A stretch of 18,999 nt of DNA from an uncultured Bacteroidales bacterium (GCA_937906165.1 CALCYA010000027.1:1-18999); one strand, 5' to 3'. Shown: positions 1 through 7,061, counted from the first letter of the stretch. Notes: generated by a model from the sequence alone, not told the origin. Numbers and translations are program-made.

Positions 1-50
1 AGCGCAAGCACAAGCGCCGACTTGAGAACATAGATAAGGAATGCAGTCAT
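1..50 (-). CDS. BlaR1/M56-family sensor, first 16 codons only (partial)
   Basis: An ATG on the minus strand at 48-50, 20 bp after the BlaI stop codon, opens a frame that runs off the left edge of the window. The 16 visible residues (MTAFLIYVLKSALVLA) form the start of a hydrophobic helix typical of the first membrane segment of M56 peptidase/BlaR1-like proteins. Those proteins are commonly encoded directly after a BlaI/MecI repressor. In the family, a membrane sensor with a zinc-protease domain triggers inactivation of the repressor. Only the N-terminus is seen, so the call rests on position plus the hydrophobic start. A TonB-domain M56 variant, common in Bacteroidetes, is equally possible. 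Confidence 0.6.
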   Translation of the reverse strand, partial: MTAFLIYVLKSALVLA

Positions 51-70
51 AACAAAGGGTGGGCAAAAAG

Positions 71-433
71 TTATTTATCCTGGTTTTCTACAAGGTCAAT
101 GAGACTCTTGAGCTCTTCGATAGAGATTTTCTCCTCTTTCACAAGTGAAGATACCGCATTGATGTAAGAACTGCCGAAAAAGCGATTCACCACACTGCCG
201 AGCGTCTGCTTGCCGTGCTCGCTCTCGCTCACTGCCGCATAGTAACGGTGAGTGTTGCCGAAAGCCTCGTGCGCAACAAAACCTTTTGCCTCAAGGCCGC
301 GCACAATGGTAGATATTGTATTGAAGTGCGGCTTCGGGTCATCAAGCAAAGGGATAATCTCCTTAACAAACATGGGACCTTTCTCCCAAAAGAGTTTCAT
401 GAGTTCCTCTTCTCTTTTTGTAAGATTCTTCAT
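71..433 (-). CDS. BlaI/MecI/CopY-family transcriptional repressor
   Basis: A 120-residue protein of normal length for the BlaI/MecI family. It is a small winged-helix DNA-binding dimer that represses its own operon and nearby targets until cleaved through a BlaR1-type sensor. The N-terminal TKREEELMKLFWEKGP is the classic first helix. FNTISTIVRGLEAKGFV (about residues 38-54) is the recognition helix plus wing (canonical form: TVxTxLxRLxxKG), followed by HRYYAAVS and a C-terminal dimerisation helix pair. The next gene is an M56/BlaR1-like start 20 bp downstream, which fits the standard blaI-blaR1 operon. Two inverted repeats of the expected type lie upstream (470-520). Such pairs in Bacteroidetes often control genes other than beta-lactamases, and no beta-lactamase is visible here. 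Confidence 0.88.
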   Translation of the reverse strand: MKNLTKREEELMKLFWEKGPMFVKEIIPLLDDPKPHFNTISTIVRGLEAKGFVAHEAFGNTHRYYAAVSESEHGKQTLGSVVNRFFGSSYINAVSSLVKEEKISIEELKSLIDLVENQDK

Positions 434-469
434 AATATATATTCGTATTTAAACTACAAAAAACATTGT

Positions 470-523
470 GTGCCAACTATACATTGTAGTTGACACAACA
501 AAGAACTATAATTATTAGTTGAC
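470..523 (-). promoter_or_regulatory. blaI promoter/operator region with two dyads
   Basis: Two inverted repeats share the arm AACTA...TAGTT. The first (470-496) reads GTGcCAACTA on one arm and TAGTTGaCAC on the other, symmetrical at 20 of 27 positions. The second (504-520) is AACTA-N7-TAGTT. Their centres are 29 bp apart. BlaI-type repressors bind dyads with TACA/TGTA cores, and the first dyad contains ACATTGTA. A possible -7 box TATAGTTG (474-481, minus strand) with CAAA at 499-502 lies inside the dyads, so bound repressor would block the promoter. The dyads are seen directly; the promoter assignment is weaker. Confidence 0.6.
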
Positions 524-607
524 AAAGAAATTTTTAGCGTTAATAAAAGTTAATGAGGTAAAATATTTTGCAATGAGTGCACTCCTTAGCTTTTCTACCC
601 CTCAGTC

Positions 608-623
608 TTGCAACAAGTTGCAA
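608..623. repeat. Short perfect inverted repeat
   Basis: TTGCAAC-AA-GTTGCAA is a perfect 7-bp inverted repeat lying just left of the tandem repeats. It has no T-run beside it, so a terminator role is not supported. Function unknown. Confidence 0.5.
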
Positions 624-647
624 TATAGTGGGCTCCTCTGCTGTTCA

Positions 648-1092
648 TAGAGGAGGTGGCACAAGCGAAGCGCAGCGACGGAGGAGTCTTTCAACAAACC
701 CTCCCAAAAAGGGTTAGGAAATAAAGCAAACAATCATCAATCTCCTCCACCGCAAGCGGTCCCCCTCCTCTTACTATAGCAAGAGGAGGACTGTGAACTT
801 GTATTTCAAGTAATTTTTTAAAATAAAAGACTTGAGTCCTCCTTTGTTTATAGAGGAGGTGGCACAAGCGTAGCGCAGTGACGGAGGAGTCTTTCAAGAA
901 ACCCTCCCAAAAGGGTTAGTAGATAAAGCAAACAATCATCAATCTCCTCCACCGCAAGCGGTCCCCCTCCTCTTACTATAGCAAGAGGAGGACTGTGAAC
1001 TTGTATTTCAAGTAATTTTTTAAAATAAAAGACTTGAGTCCTCCTTTGTTTATAGAGGAGGTGGCACAAGCGTAGCGCAGTGACGGAGGAGT
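648..1092. repeat. Tandem repeat, ~203-bp unit, two full copies plus a partial third
   Basis: Unit 1 spans 648-850, unit 2 spans 851-1052, and a partial unit 3 spans 1053-1092. The units are almost identical. They differ at a few bases, and one A in an A-run explains the 203 versus 202 bp length. Each unit starts TAGAGGAGGTGGCACAAGCG and contains GCGCAG(C/T)GACGGAGGAG. Each also holds a hairpin with a 9-bp perfect stem, CCTCCTCTT / AAGAGGAGG (764-789 and 966-991), and an AT-rich stretch. The unit ends CTCCT...TATAGAGGAG, which pairs across the junction. No convincing coding frame is present: the two short minus-strand frames are repeat copies of each other with no start context. The GGAGG...CCTCC stems resemble dispersed intergenic palindromic elements of Bacteroidales genomes. 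Confidence 0.9.
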
Positions 1093-1176
1093 TTGAACAG
1101 TGAAACAGTTAGGTGCCCTTTAGGGCGGAGGATTGCAGCGCTGCCTAAGCCGAAAGCCACATCAGACCAAAACGGA

Positions 1177-2139
1177 TCACCTGAAAACAGGAGCTTCACT
1201 GCTTGTGCGCACCATTACCGCGCTATCGGGCCAAAAGCCAATGGATTCCCCTGTCCTAAACAGCATTGTATTATTGCTGAACAGTTCCAAAGATACCCCG
1301 CAGTTGCATTTTCCTGCGAACGGAATTTCATCGGCCGCAAAATATCCTACTGCTTTATTTCCACTCTTTGGCAGTTGAAGAAATGCTTGGGGAAAGAGTC
1401 TGTCTTCTTCATCATATTCTGCGTTCTGTATTCTGTACCCACCCAGGAAGACACCACCGGGAGCAATGAGAAGAGAATCGTTCCTTTCAGCTACATATAC
1501 GTAGAAAACCTGCCAAGGTCCATTTTCATTCCACTCCCATCTACCAATAAAAGGAGATGGTTCAATACCTGATATATCAAATTTGTTTGTACCAGTGACT
1601 TCCGTATCGGGTATATTATAATGCTCCTTATACAATTCAACGACCTTTGTCGAAAAAACAGAGTTCTCGCTGCTCTCGCGGACAAGGATAGCGCTGTCGG
1701 GCCAGTAGTTCACGTTGCCATCTATCTTGAAAGTAAGTGTATCAAGTGATTTAAGTTCAAGACAGAGAGGATAATATTCATTCCGGGGGTAATTCTGAAA
1801 CACACTAAAATATTGATTCACGATATTACCTGCCGCCTTATTCCCGTTTTGGGGGACAGCAATACAAGCCTGCGGTATCATCTCTCCAACGGTATCGTTC
1901 ATTGGATTTCCCGTCATGTAAAAAGGTTCTTCCCTTTCCCAATAAAAGGATATCAGCAAAGAGTCATTGCGCTCGCCAATGCGCAAGGAGATATTCTGCA
2001 CAGTATCATTGACTCCGACGTTAACCCAATAACCCACAAAGGGCGACGGGGTAATACCCGCAACATCTACACCCTGAGGTTTATTTCCACTGCAAGCAAC
2101 TATGCTTAATAAAAGAATAGAATATAAGAACCTTTTCAT
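1177..2139 (-). CDS. Putative lipoprotein with two copies of one domain
   Basis: A 320-residue protein of unrecognised family. A signal peptide (MKRFLYSILLLSIVAC) ends in a lipobox with the lipidated cysteine at residue 16, so export and membrane anchoring are expected. The mature protein is an internal duplication: residues about 28-162 and 190-319 share GIxPSPFxGxW, ERNDSLLI, PQA-N5-P-N2-GNKA-G, an LEL strand and WPDSAxxVR, in the same order. Each copy is about 130 residues and looks beta-rich, a lipocalin-like or similar small barrel at best guess. The gene has its own promoter (2172-2204) and no close partner. An 86-bp gap separates its 3' end from the tandem repeats. The ORF and lipobox are secure; the function is unknown. 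Confidence 0.82.
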   Translation of the reverse strand: MKRFLYSILLLSIVACSGNKPQGVDVAGITPSPFVGYWVNVGVNDTVQNISLRIGERNDSLLISFYWEREEPFYMTGNPMNDTVGEMIPQACIAVPQNGNKAAGNIVNQYFSVFQNYPRNEYYPLCLELKSLDTLTFKIDGNVNYWPDSAILVRESSENSVFSTKVVELYKEHYNIPDTEVTGTNKFDISGIEPSPFIGRWEWNENGPWQVFYVYVAERNDSLLIAPGGVFLGGYRIQNAEYDEEDRLFPQAFLQLPKSGNKAVGYFAADEIPFAGKCNCGVSLELFSNNTMLFRTGESIGFWPDSAVMVRTSSEAPVFR

Positions 2140-2147
2140 AATTATGA
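2134..2147 (-). promoter_or_regulatory. Palindrome enclosing the lipoprotein start codon
   Basis: TTCATAATTATGAA is a perfect palindrome containing the ATG of the lipoprotein gene. In the mRNA it could fold into a weak AT hairpin over the start. It may equally be chance in AT-rich DNA. Confidence 0.25.
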
Positions 2148-2171
2148 ATTTTGCAAATCCAAGCTTTAGTG

Positions 2172-2204
2172 CAAATATAATATTCTTATTGCAGGAATAA
2201 CAAA
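2172..2204 (-). promoter_or_regulatory. Bacteroidetes-type promoter for the lipoprotein gene
   Basis: The minus strand reads TTTG (2201-2204), a 21-bp spacer, then TATATTTG (2172-2179). This is a perfect match to the Bacteroidetes -33/-7 consensus TTTG / TAnnTTTG, placed about 33 bp before the start codon. Confidence 0.6.
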
Positions 2205-2262
2205 CTCTCCAGACTCATATCCGATACAAAACTATAAGAATCTGATTTCTGCCGATAACAAA

Positions 2263-2315
2263 ACCATATTTTGTCATTTCGACAGAGCGCAGCGACGAGA
2301 AATCTCGGATATGGT
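2263..2315. repeat. Dispersed palindromic element (GAGAAATCTCG type)
   Basis: The core GTCATTTCGACAGAGCG followed by CAGCGACGAGAAATCTCGG resembles an intergenic element frequent in Bacteroidetes genomes. It contains a CGAGA/TCTCG hairpin. It is bracketed by a perfect inverted pair ACCATAT (2263-2269) and ATATGGT (2309-2315), so the whole 53 bp can fold on itself. It lies between the lipoprotein promoter and the pyrG terminator. Confidence 0.55.
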
Positions 2316-2367
2316 CTGTTGCTTATGGTGCATAAATATTATTAAATTCCCAAATTCACACAAGCAA

Positions 2368-2398
2368 AGCGGGAGAGCATATATTACACTCTCCCGCT
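2368..2398 (-). terminator. Hairpin terminator downstream of pyrG
   Basis: A perfect 10-bp stem (AGCGGGAGAG / CTCTCCCGCT) with an 11-nt loop begins 23 bp after the pyrG stop codon. The tail on the minus strand (TTTGCTTGTGTG) is only moderately T-rich. Confidence 0.6.
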
Positions 2399-2420
2399 CT
2401 ATTACATTATATATTATTGC

Positions 2421-4025
2421 TTATCCCTTGCGGGCTACAACATTCTTTACAAAATCCATGACAACGGGTGACGGATGAAGCACTGTACTTGAGTACTGTG
2501 GCTCATAGATTACACCTACATACCAGTCGTTCGCAGGGTACTCTACAATATCAACGAGACCACTCTCGGGGTGGATACCGGTACATGCCAGACCTGCTTT
2601 TACAAGCTCGTCAAGATACTCGACATTAATTTCGTAACGGTGATAGTGACGCTCAGTGATTCTTTCGACACCGTAGATTGCATTCGCCTTGCTACCCTTT
2701 GTGATTACTGTGTCGTAACCGCCACGACGCATGGTACCGAATGGATTGCCTACGCTCTTGAGGTCCTCCATGATGTCTACTATACGGTTCTTTGTCTGGT
2801 CGTCCATCTCGTAGCTGTTGGCATCGGCAAGACCGAGGATGTTACGTGCAACCTCAATTGCCATCACCTGCATACCGAGACCGATACCCAATGTGGTGAG
2901 GTTGTTCTCGCGGCAATACTTTGCAGCAATAACCTTACCCTCGAAACCGCGTGGACCAACGCCCGGACAGATGATATAACCGTCCATGCCCTTGAGCATC
3001 TGTGCAACATTCTCCTCAGTAATCTTCTCACTGTTGATAAAGTGGGGCTTTATCTTGCAGTCGTTGTATGTACCGCACTGGCTGAGGCTCTCATGGATAC
3101 TCTTGTATGCATCCTGAAGGTCGTACTTACCAACAAGACCGATGTTTATTACGCGCTTTGCATTGTTGCGGCGCTCAACGAAGGTGCGCCAAGGCTTCAT
3201 CTCTGGAGTCTCGCCAACCTCCTCACCTGTGAGGCGGAGGATTGCAGCGTCAAGACCCTGCTCCTGCATCTTGATGGGCACCTCGTAGATTGAAGGCACG
3301 TCAAGGCTCTGTACAACACAGTCGGGCATTACATTACAGAAGCTTGCTACCTTCTTGCAGAGACCAACGCTCAACTTGTGCTCGGCACGCAAGACAAGAC
3401 AGTCGGGCTGGATACCCAGGCTCTGCAACTGCTTTACAGAGTGCTGTGTCGGCTTTGTCTTGAGCTCACCTGCTGCGGAGAGGTAAGGAACGTATGTAAG
3501 ATGCACGCACACTGCGCGACGGCCGAGCTCCCACTTCAACTGGCGGATAGCCTCAAGGAACGGCAAGCCCTCGATATCGCCGACGGTACCACCGATCTCT
3601 GTAATCACAAAGTCGAGTTTCTCCTTTGTGCTGCCACGCTTCATCTTGCGTTTGATTTCGTCTGTGATATGAGGGATAACCTGAACTGTCTTGCCGAGAT
3701 ACTCGCCACGACGCTCCTTCTCAATGACCTCACTGTAGATGCGGCCTGTTGTAAAAGTATTCCAACGTGTAGTCTTGATGTCAGTAAAACGTTCATAGTG
3801 ACCGAGGTCGAGGTCAGCCTCATGACCGTCTATTGTGATATAACACTCACCATGCTCCTGGGGATTAAGTGTACCTGGAGAGACATTGATGTACGGATCG
3901 AATTTCTGGATTGTAACCTTGTATCCTCTCGCCTGCAAGAGTTTGCCGATAGATGCAGAGATGATACCCTTTCCAAGTGATGAAGCAACACCACCGGTAA
4001 CGAAGATGAATTTTGTTTCAGCCAT
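2421..4025 (-). CDS. pyrG: CTP synthase with a substituted glutaminase triad
   Basis: A 534-residue protein of family length. It makes CTP from UTP, ATP and an amino donor. The N-terminal synthetase domain (about 1-270) is well conserved: P-loop GGVASSLGKG (residues 11-20), DPYINVSPGTL, DGHEADLDLGHYERF and EIGGTVGDIE. The C-terminal class-I amidotransferase domain keeps the fold (PGVGPRG, GMQVMAIE, ERHYHRYE) but not the catalytic residues. The nucleophile position is Gly382 (LGIGLGMQ instead of GICLGMQ, codon at 2880-2882). The usual HPE near the C-terminus is Glu508-Pro-Gln510 (YEPQYSS, 2496-2504). The reading frame is clean, so this is not a pseudogene. Glutamine hydrolysis should be lost, leaving ammonia-dependent synthesis, unless a partner supplies ammonia. 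It has its own promoter (4171-4201), a 5' hairpin and a terminator. Confidence 0.93.
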   Translation of the reverse strand: MAETKFIFVTGGVASSLGKGIISASIGKLLQARGYKVTIQKFDPYINVSPGTLNPQEHGECYITIDGHEADLDLGHYERFTDIKTTRWNTFTTGRIYSEVIEKERRGEYLGKTVQVIPHITDEIKRKMKRGSTKEKLDFVITEIGGTVGDIEGLPFLEAIRQLKWELGRRAVCVHLTYVPYLSAAGELKTKPTQHSVKQLQSLGIQPDCLVLRAEHKLSVGLCKKVASFCNVMPDCVVQSLDVPSIYEVPIKMQEQGLDAAILRLTGEEVGETPEMKPWRTFVERRNNAKRVINIGLVGKYDLQDAYKSIHESLSQCGTYNDCKIKPHFINSEKITEENVAQMLKGMDGYIICPGVGPRGFEGKVIAAKYCRENNLTTLGIGLGMQVMAIEVARNILGLADANSYEMDDQTKNRIVDIMEDLKSVGNPFGTMRRGGYDTVITKGSKANAIYGVERITERHYHRYEINVEYLDELVKAGLACTGIHPESGLVDIVEYPANDWYVGVIYEPQYSSTVLHPSPVVMDFVKNVVARKG

Positions 4026-4143
4026 ATAATTTAAGATTTGTTATACTTAAACAAAGAAGTGCCTGGTTTTTATCAGGTTGGCCGGTTAAAAAAAAACTAA
4101 ACAAAACAGCCCGAATCCGACAAAAAAAGCGACCTCATTTCAA

Positions 4144-4168
4144 TGTCCAAAACATATACCTTTGGACA
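4144..4168 (-). promoter_or_regulatory. Perfect dyad at the pyrG transcription start
   Basis: TGTCCAAA-N9-TTTGGACA is a perfect 8-bp inverted repeat beginning 2 bp downstream of the predicted -7 box. The predicted transcript would start within or just before it. It could be an operator or a hairpin at the 5' end of the mRNA. The remaining leader (about 120 nt) contains two T-runs of 7 and 9 bases. Confidence 0.5.
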
Positions 4169-4170
4169 CG

Positions 4171-4201
4171 CAAAGATACGGCAAAGTATGCTCACATCAA
4201 A
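4171..4201 (-). promoter_or_regulatory. Bacteroidetes-type promoter for pyrG
   Basis: On the minus strand TTTG (4198-4201) is followed after 19 bp by TATCTTTG (4171-4178), a perfect consensus match with standard spacing. The start codon is about 145 bp further on, giving a long leader. Confidence 0.7.
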
Positions 4202-4262
4202 AAAAAGTTTCATTTTTTTATGAGCAAATTTTATTTTACATGGTTACCAAAAAAAGTCAAGG

Positions 4263-4847
4263 CTACCGAAGGAGTTTCAGTTCATGATAAAGCCTCTGTA
4301 CCGGCAGACCCATGACATTGAAATAAGAGCCCACAATGTTCGACATGCCAATGTAACCTATCCACTCTTGGGCACCGTATGAGCCGGCTTTGTCCATAGG
4401 TCTGTACTTCGCGATGTAATACTCTATCTCATCATCATCAAGGGTTGCAAAAGTGACGTCGGACTGCGCCACGAAGCTGCGTTGCTCTTCTTTGGTGGTT
4501 ATTGCAACGCCCGTGAAAACCTGATGCGTCTTTCCCGACATGTTTCGCAACATGCGGCGAGCATCGGCCTCATCGGCAGGCTTTCCAAGAGCAATGCCGT
4601 CGAGCCACACAATGGTGTCGGCTGTAATTACAAGTTCATCGGCAGCCATGAAAGGACGGTAAGCATCGGCCTTCTTCTTTGATATGTAAAGAGGTATGTC
4701 ACCACCCTGCAGCTCCGCAGGGAACGACTCATCGACATCGGGCAAGCGACGCACCTCGAAATCAAGGTCCAGGCCCTGCATAAGTTCCTTGCGGCGCGGC
4801 GATGCCGAGGCAAGGATTATTCTGTATTTTTTCAAGTTTTCAAGCAT
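4263..4847 (-). CDS. maf: Maf family nucleotide pyrophosphatase
   Basis: A 194-residue protein of the usual Maf/YhdE length. The family hydrolyses dTTP/UTP (or modified nucleotides) to monophosphates and PPi, a house-cleaning role linked to septum formation. Visible motifs are ASASPRRKEL (13-22), VDES (38-41), ITADTIV (74-80, catalytic Asp77), GKP (88-90), AGSYGAQEWIG (154-164) and NVMGLPV (177-183). A longer in-frame start exists at 4910. The Met at 4845-4847 is chosen because Maf proteins begin directly before the ILASxSPRR strand, and the extra 21 codons read through a 7-bp tandem repeat. Upstream is a 384-bp gap after a terminator, so it is probably transcribed separately from kdsC, though no clear promoter was found. 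Confidence 0.92.
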   Translation of the reverse strand: MLENLKKYRIILASASPRRKELMQGLDLDFEVRRLPDVDESFPAELQGGDIPLYISKKKADAYRPFMAADELVITADTIVWLDGIALGKPADEADARRMLRNMSGKTHQVFTGVAITTKEEQRSFVAQSDVTFATLDDDEIEYYIAKYRPMDKAGSYGAQEWIGYIGMSNIVGSYFNVMGLPVQRLYHELKLLR

Positions 4848-4863
4848 AGTATTAAAAGTGGAA

Positions 4864-4884
4864 AGATGAAAGATGAAAGATGAA
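4864..4884. repeat. 7-bp tandem repeat (AGATGAA x3)
   Basis: Three exact copies of AGATGAA lie just upstream of the maf start. On the minus strand they read as TTCATCT repeats. They explain the spurious N-terminal extension of the maf frame. Confidence 0.75.
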
Positions 4885-4910
4885 AGCTTGTGCAAGCGAG
4901 CGAAAGCCAA

Positions 4911-5182
4911 GGTTCAAGCCCACAAAGTGGGGTTAAAACGGGGAACTAAAGAAAGCTAAAGGACATTAAGGTAAACTGATATTTTTCCTTTTGGCCCTTT
5001 TAGCCTTTTTAATAAACACGCTTTGGCTTTAGATAAAATGCGCGAGTACAAGGCTTGCGTGGTGATATAACACCGGAGTTTACCATTAATCAGTAAGACA
5101 ATTTTGGTTTAATAAAAAGTGCAGATGCAAGGCTTGCGCAGTTTTTGCAAATGGGAGTTTAGTAGACCTAAATGACCATTTA
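4911..5182. other. Intergenic stretch between kdsC terminator and maf
   Basis: No gene is supported here. The stretch is AT-rich and holds a small hairpin (CCCAC-AAA-GTGGG, 4919-4931) and two copies of AAGGCTTGCG (near 5052 and 5131). No clear TAnnTTTG promoter for maf was found. Confidence 0.5.
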
Positions 5183-5211
5183 CAAAAACAAGCATAACGC
5201 AGCAGATGCTT
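5183..5211 (-). terminator. Terminator after the nitroreductase-DUF2520-kdsC operon
   Basis: AAGCAT (5190-5195) and ATGCTT (5206-5211) form a stem with a 10-nt loop about 20 bp beyond the kdsC stop. On the minus strand it is followed by TGTTTTTGT. T-rich sequence flanks both sides, so it may work in either direction. Confidence 0.5.
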
Positions 5212-5231
5212 TTTTAGTGAACCAAAATAAA

Positions 5232-5750
5232 TTACCAGCCGAACGCATTCGCCTCATCCATCCACTTCCCTTGCGCACGCATCACCTGTTCAATCACGTC
5301 ACGCCCACAGCCCTCGCCGCCGTTGATGGGGGAGATGTATTTTGAAAGCTGTTTTATTTCCATTGCCGCATCGGCAGGGCATACGGGAAGTCCGCATATC
5401 TGCATAACCTCATAATCGGGGATATCATCACCCATGTAAAGCATCTCTTCAGGCTTGAGGTCGTACATGAGCATCAGCTCCTCGAGACAATCTTTTTTTA
5501 TGGATGCACCGGTGTATACGTCTTTTATTCCAAGGCCGTTGTAACGCACTTTCACAGCCTCGGTGCGGGCGCCGGTGATGATAGCCACATGGAAGCCGGC
5601 CTTAACGGCAAGCTGGAGGGCATAGCCGTCCTTGATATTCACGGTGCGCATGGGCTCGCCACTGGGATACATTGATATAGTCTCGCGGCTGAGCACTCCG
5701 TCAACATCAAAGATAAGGGCTCTAATCTTTTTCAGGTCGTAGTTTATCAT
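5232..5750 (-). CDS. kdsC: KdsC-like HAD phosphatase (KDO 8-phosphate phosphatase)
   Basis: A 172-residue, cap-less C0-type HAD phosphatase of the usual KdsC length. KdsC removes phosphate from 3-deoxy-D-manno-octulosonate 8-phosphate in lipopolysaccharide inner-core synthesis, acting in the cytoplasm as a tetramer. HAD motif I is FDVDGVL (nucleophile Asp15, acid/base Asp17), motif II is IITGA (Thr59), motif III is the Lys at 85-86, and motif IV is MGDDIPDYEVM (Asp108/Asp109). GLPVCPADA is the typical family tail segment. It starts 4 bp after the DUF2520 gene and must be co-transcribed with it. A related sugar-phosphate or N-acylneuraminate phosphatase specificity cannot be excluded from sequence. 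Confidence 0.88.
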   Translation of the reverse strand: MINYDLKKIRALIFDVDGVLSRETISMYPSGEPMRTVNIKDGYALQLAVKAGFHVAIITGARTEAVKVRYNGLGIKDVYTGASIKKDCLEELMLMYDLKPEEMLYMGDDIPDYEVMQICGLPVCPADAAMEIKQLSKYISPINGGEGCGRDVIEQVMRAQGKWMDEANAFGW

Positions 5751-5754
5751 AGGT

Positions 5755-6531
5755 TTATTGATTGTTCCTTTTTAATATATAGCTGCTCATTGACTCGTAT
5801 ATTGCAGCGAGTTCATCATTGAGCATTGCCTTATGGGCATTCATAACATTGTGGTCGCCGCGCTTTGCCGGGCCTGTCTGCGCCGACAGAGGCGACATGT
5901 TGTGTACTTTGCGGGCCGCCTCGTCAATGAGAGGCAGCATTGAATCGAACGGAAGGTTCTTTGACTCAAGGAGCTCGGCAACCATACAGTAGAGCGCATT
6001 GGGGAAATTGCAGGCAAAGACTGCAGCCACATGAAGATAGCAACGTTGCTCGCTTGAGGCGTATGCCACCTTTGTACTCAACGATGCTGCAAGCGAATTG
6101 AGATAGGCTGTGTCCTCGTCGCAATGGCTCTCGATGAAGATTGTCACATTGTCGAACGGCACTATATTATGCTTGCTCATTGTCTGCATAGGATAGAAGA
6201 CGCCGTAGCGCGATGCACCGGCATCGGCAAGTGCCGACATTGGTATGCTGCCGGCTGTATGCAGTATAAGGGCATCAGGAAAAAGGGCCGACACCTTTGC
6301 GGCAACCTCGCGCAGAGCACTGTCTACAACGGATATTATGACCACATCGGCTGCAGGCAGTGCCGACAGTTCATTGGTATACATACAGCCGACAAGGCTA
6401 CCCAACAACTCGGCCGAAGAGAGTGTGCGGCTCCAGACGGCAACAGGCGCATTGCCGCTCTTCTTCAGCGCCATGGCAAGGGATGTGGCCATATTGCCGG
6501 CGCCCACAAGTACTATCCTTTTATTTTCCAC
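5755..6531 (-). CDS. Rossmann-fold / DUF2520 oxidoreductase-like protein
   Basis: A 258-residue protein. The N-terminal half is an NAD(P)-binding Rossmann domain (IVLVGAGNMATSLAMAL, residues 5-21; DVVIISVVDSAL) resembling pyrroline-5-carboxylate reductase and F420-type reductases. The C-terminal helical half (LHVAAVFACNFPNALY, GPAKRGDHNVMNAH) is the DUF2520 signature. The substrate is unknown for the family. It overlaps the upstream nitroreductase by 11 bp and sits 4 bp before kdsC. This arrangement is recurrent in Bacteroidales as far as I recall, and it suggests a shared transcript rather than a shared pathway. Confidence 0.85.
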   Translation of the reverse strand: MENKRIVLVGAGNMATSLAMALKKSGNAPVAVWSRTLSSAELLGSLVGCMYTNELSALPAADVVIISVVDSALREVAAKVSALFPDALILHTAGSIPMSALADAGASRYGVFYPMQTMSKHNIVPFDNVTIFIESHCDEDTAYLNSLAASLSTKVAYASSEQRCYLHVAAVFACNFPNALYCMVAELLESKNLPFDSMLPLIDEAARKVHNMSPLSAQTGPAKRGDHNVMNAHKAMLNDELAAIYESMSSYILKRNNQ

Positions 6532-7057
6532 CGAAAGTTCCTATATGAATTTTCTCCCACTGCATCTTCTCTTCGTCGAAAGGCTTTGTCTCACGCGCCT
6601 TGTGACCAACACCCACAATTGAAAGCACAGCATAGTTCGCAGGAATATCGAGAAGAGACTTCACGTTATCGGCAGCAAGCACACCACCGGCATCCTTGCG
6701 GTTGCGTATCTGCACCCAACAGCTGCCGAGGCCGAGTTCTTCGGCTGCCAGCTGGATAAGTATCGTTGCTATTGAGCAATCCTCAATCCAGACATCGGTC
6801 TTCTCAGTATCGGCCACCACGACAACAGCCATGGCTGCACCTTCAAGCAAGCCTGCACCATGTTCCTTGGAGACAGAAAGGCTCTTGAGCATTGCCTTGT
6901 CCTCCACCAGAATGAATTCCCAGGGGTTGATGCGGTGTCCTGACGGCGACATAAGAGCGGCCTTCATCAGAGAACATACATCCTCCTGGCTGACAGGTTC
7001 ATCGGTAAAGACGCGCGAACTGCGTCTGTTCTTCAATAATTCCAAAAAATTCTCCAT
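6521..7057 (-). CDS. Nitroreductase-family FMN protein
   Basis: A 178-residue protein of nitroreductase-family length. The N-terminal LLKNRRSSRVFTDEPVSQED is the FMN-phosphate-binding RRSxRxF motif. APSGHRINPWEF-type sequence (here SPSGHRINPWEFILV, residues 37-51) binds the flavin, and EELGLGSCWVQI is the conserved central helix-strand. The family reduces nitro-aromatics, quinones or flavins with NAD(P)H; the substrate is unknown here. It is the first gene of a three-gene operon and has its own promoter (7075-7108). It is divergent from the malic enzyme. Confidence 0.9.
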   Translation of the reverse strand: MENFLELLKNRRSSRVFTDEPVSQEDVCSLMKAALMSPSGHRINPWEFILVEDKAMLKSLSVSKEHGAGLLEGAAMAVVVVADTEKTDVWIEDCSIATILIQLAAEELGLGSCWVQIRNRKDAGGVLAADNVKSLLDIPANYAVLSIVGVGHKARETKPFDEEKMQWEKIHIGTFGGK

Positions 7058-7061
7058 AAAA

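Noticed and set aside
691..1069. Two minus-strand ORFs inside the tandem repeat
   Set aside because: They are near copies of one another created by the repeat, with no start context or recognisable protein.
648..1092. CRISPR array
   Set aside because: The units are ~203 bp and repeat in full, without short repeats separated by unique spacers.
2571..3293. 240-codon plus-strand ORF opposite pyrG
   Set aside because: It lies entirely antisense to a conserved enzyme and has Cys/Leu/Val/Thr-heavy composition typical of a codon-mirror frame.
2421..4025. pyrG as a decaying pseudogene
   Set aside because: The frame is full length, the synthetase motifs are intact and the gene keeps a consensus promoter and terminator. 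Changes are confined to the glutaminase half.
4848..4910. 21-codon N-terminal extension of Maf
   Set aside because: It is encoded by a 7-bp tandem repeat and is not expected in the family.
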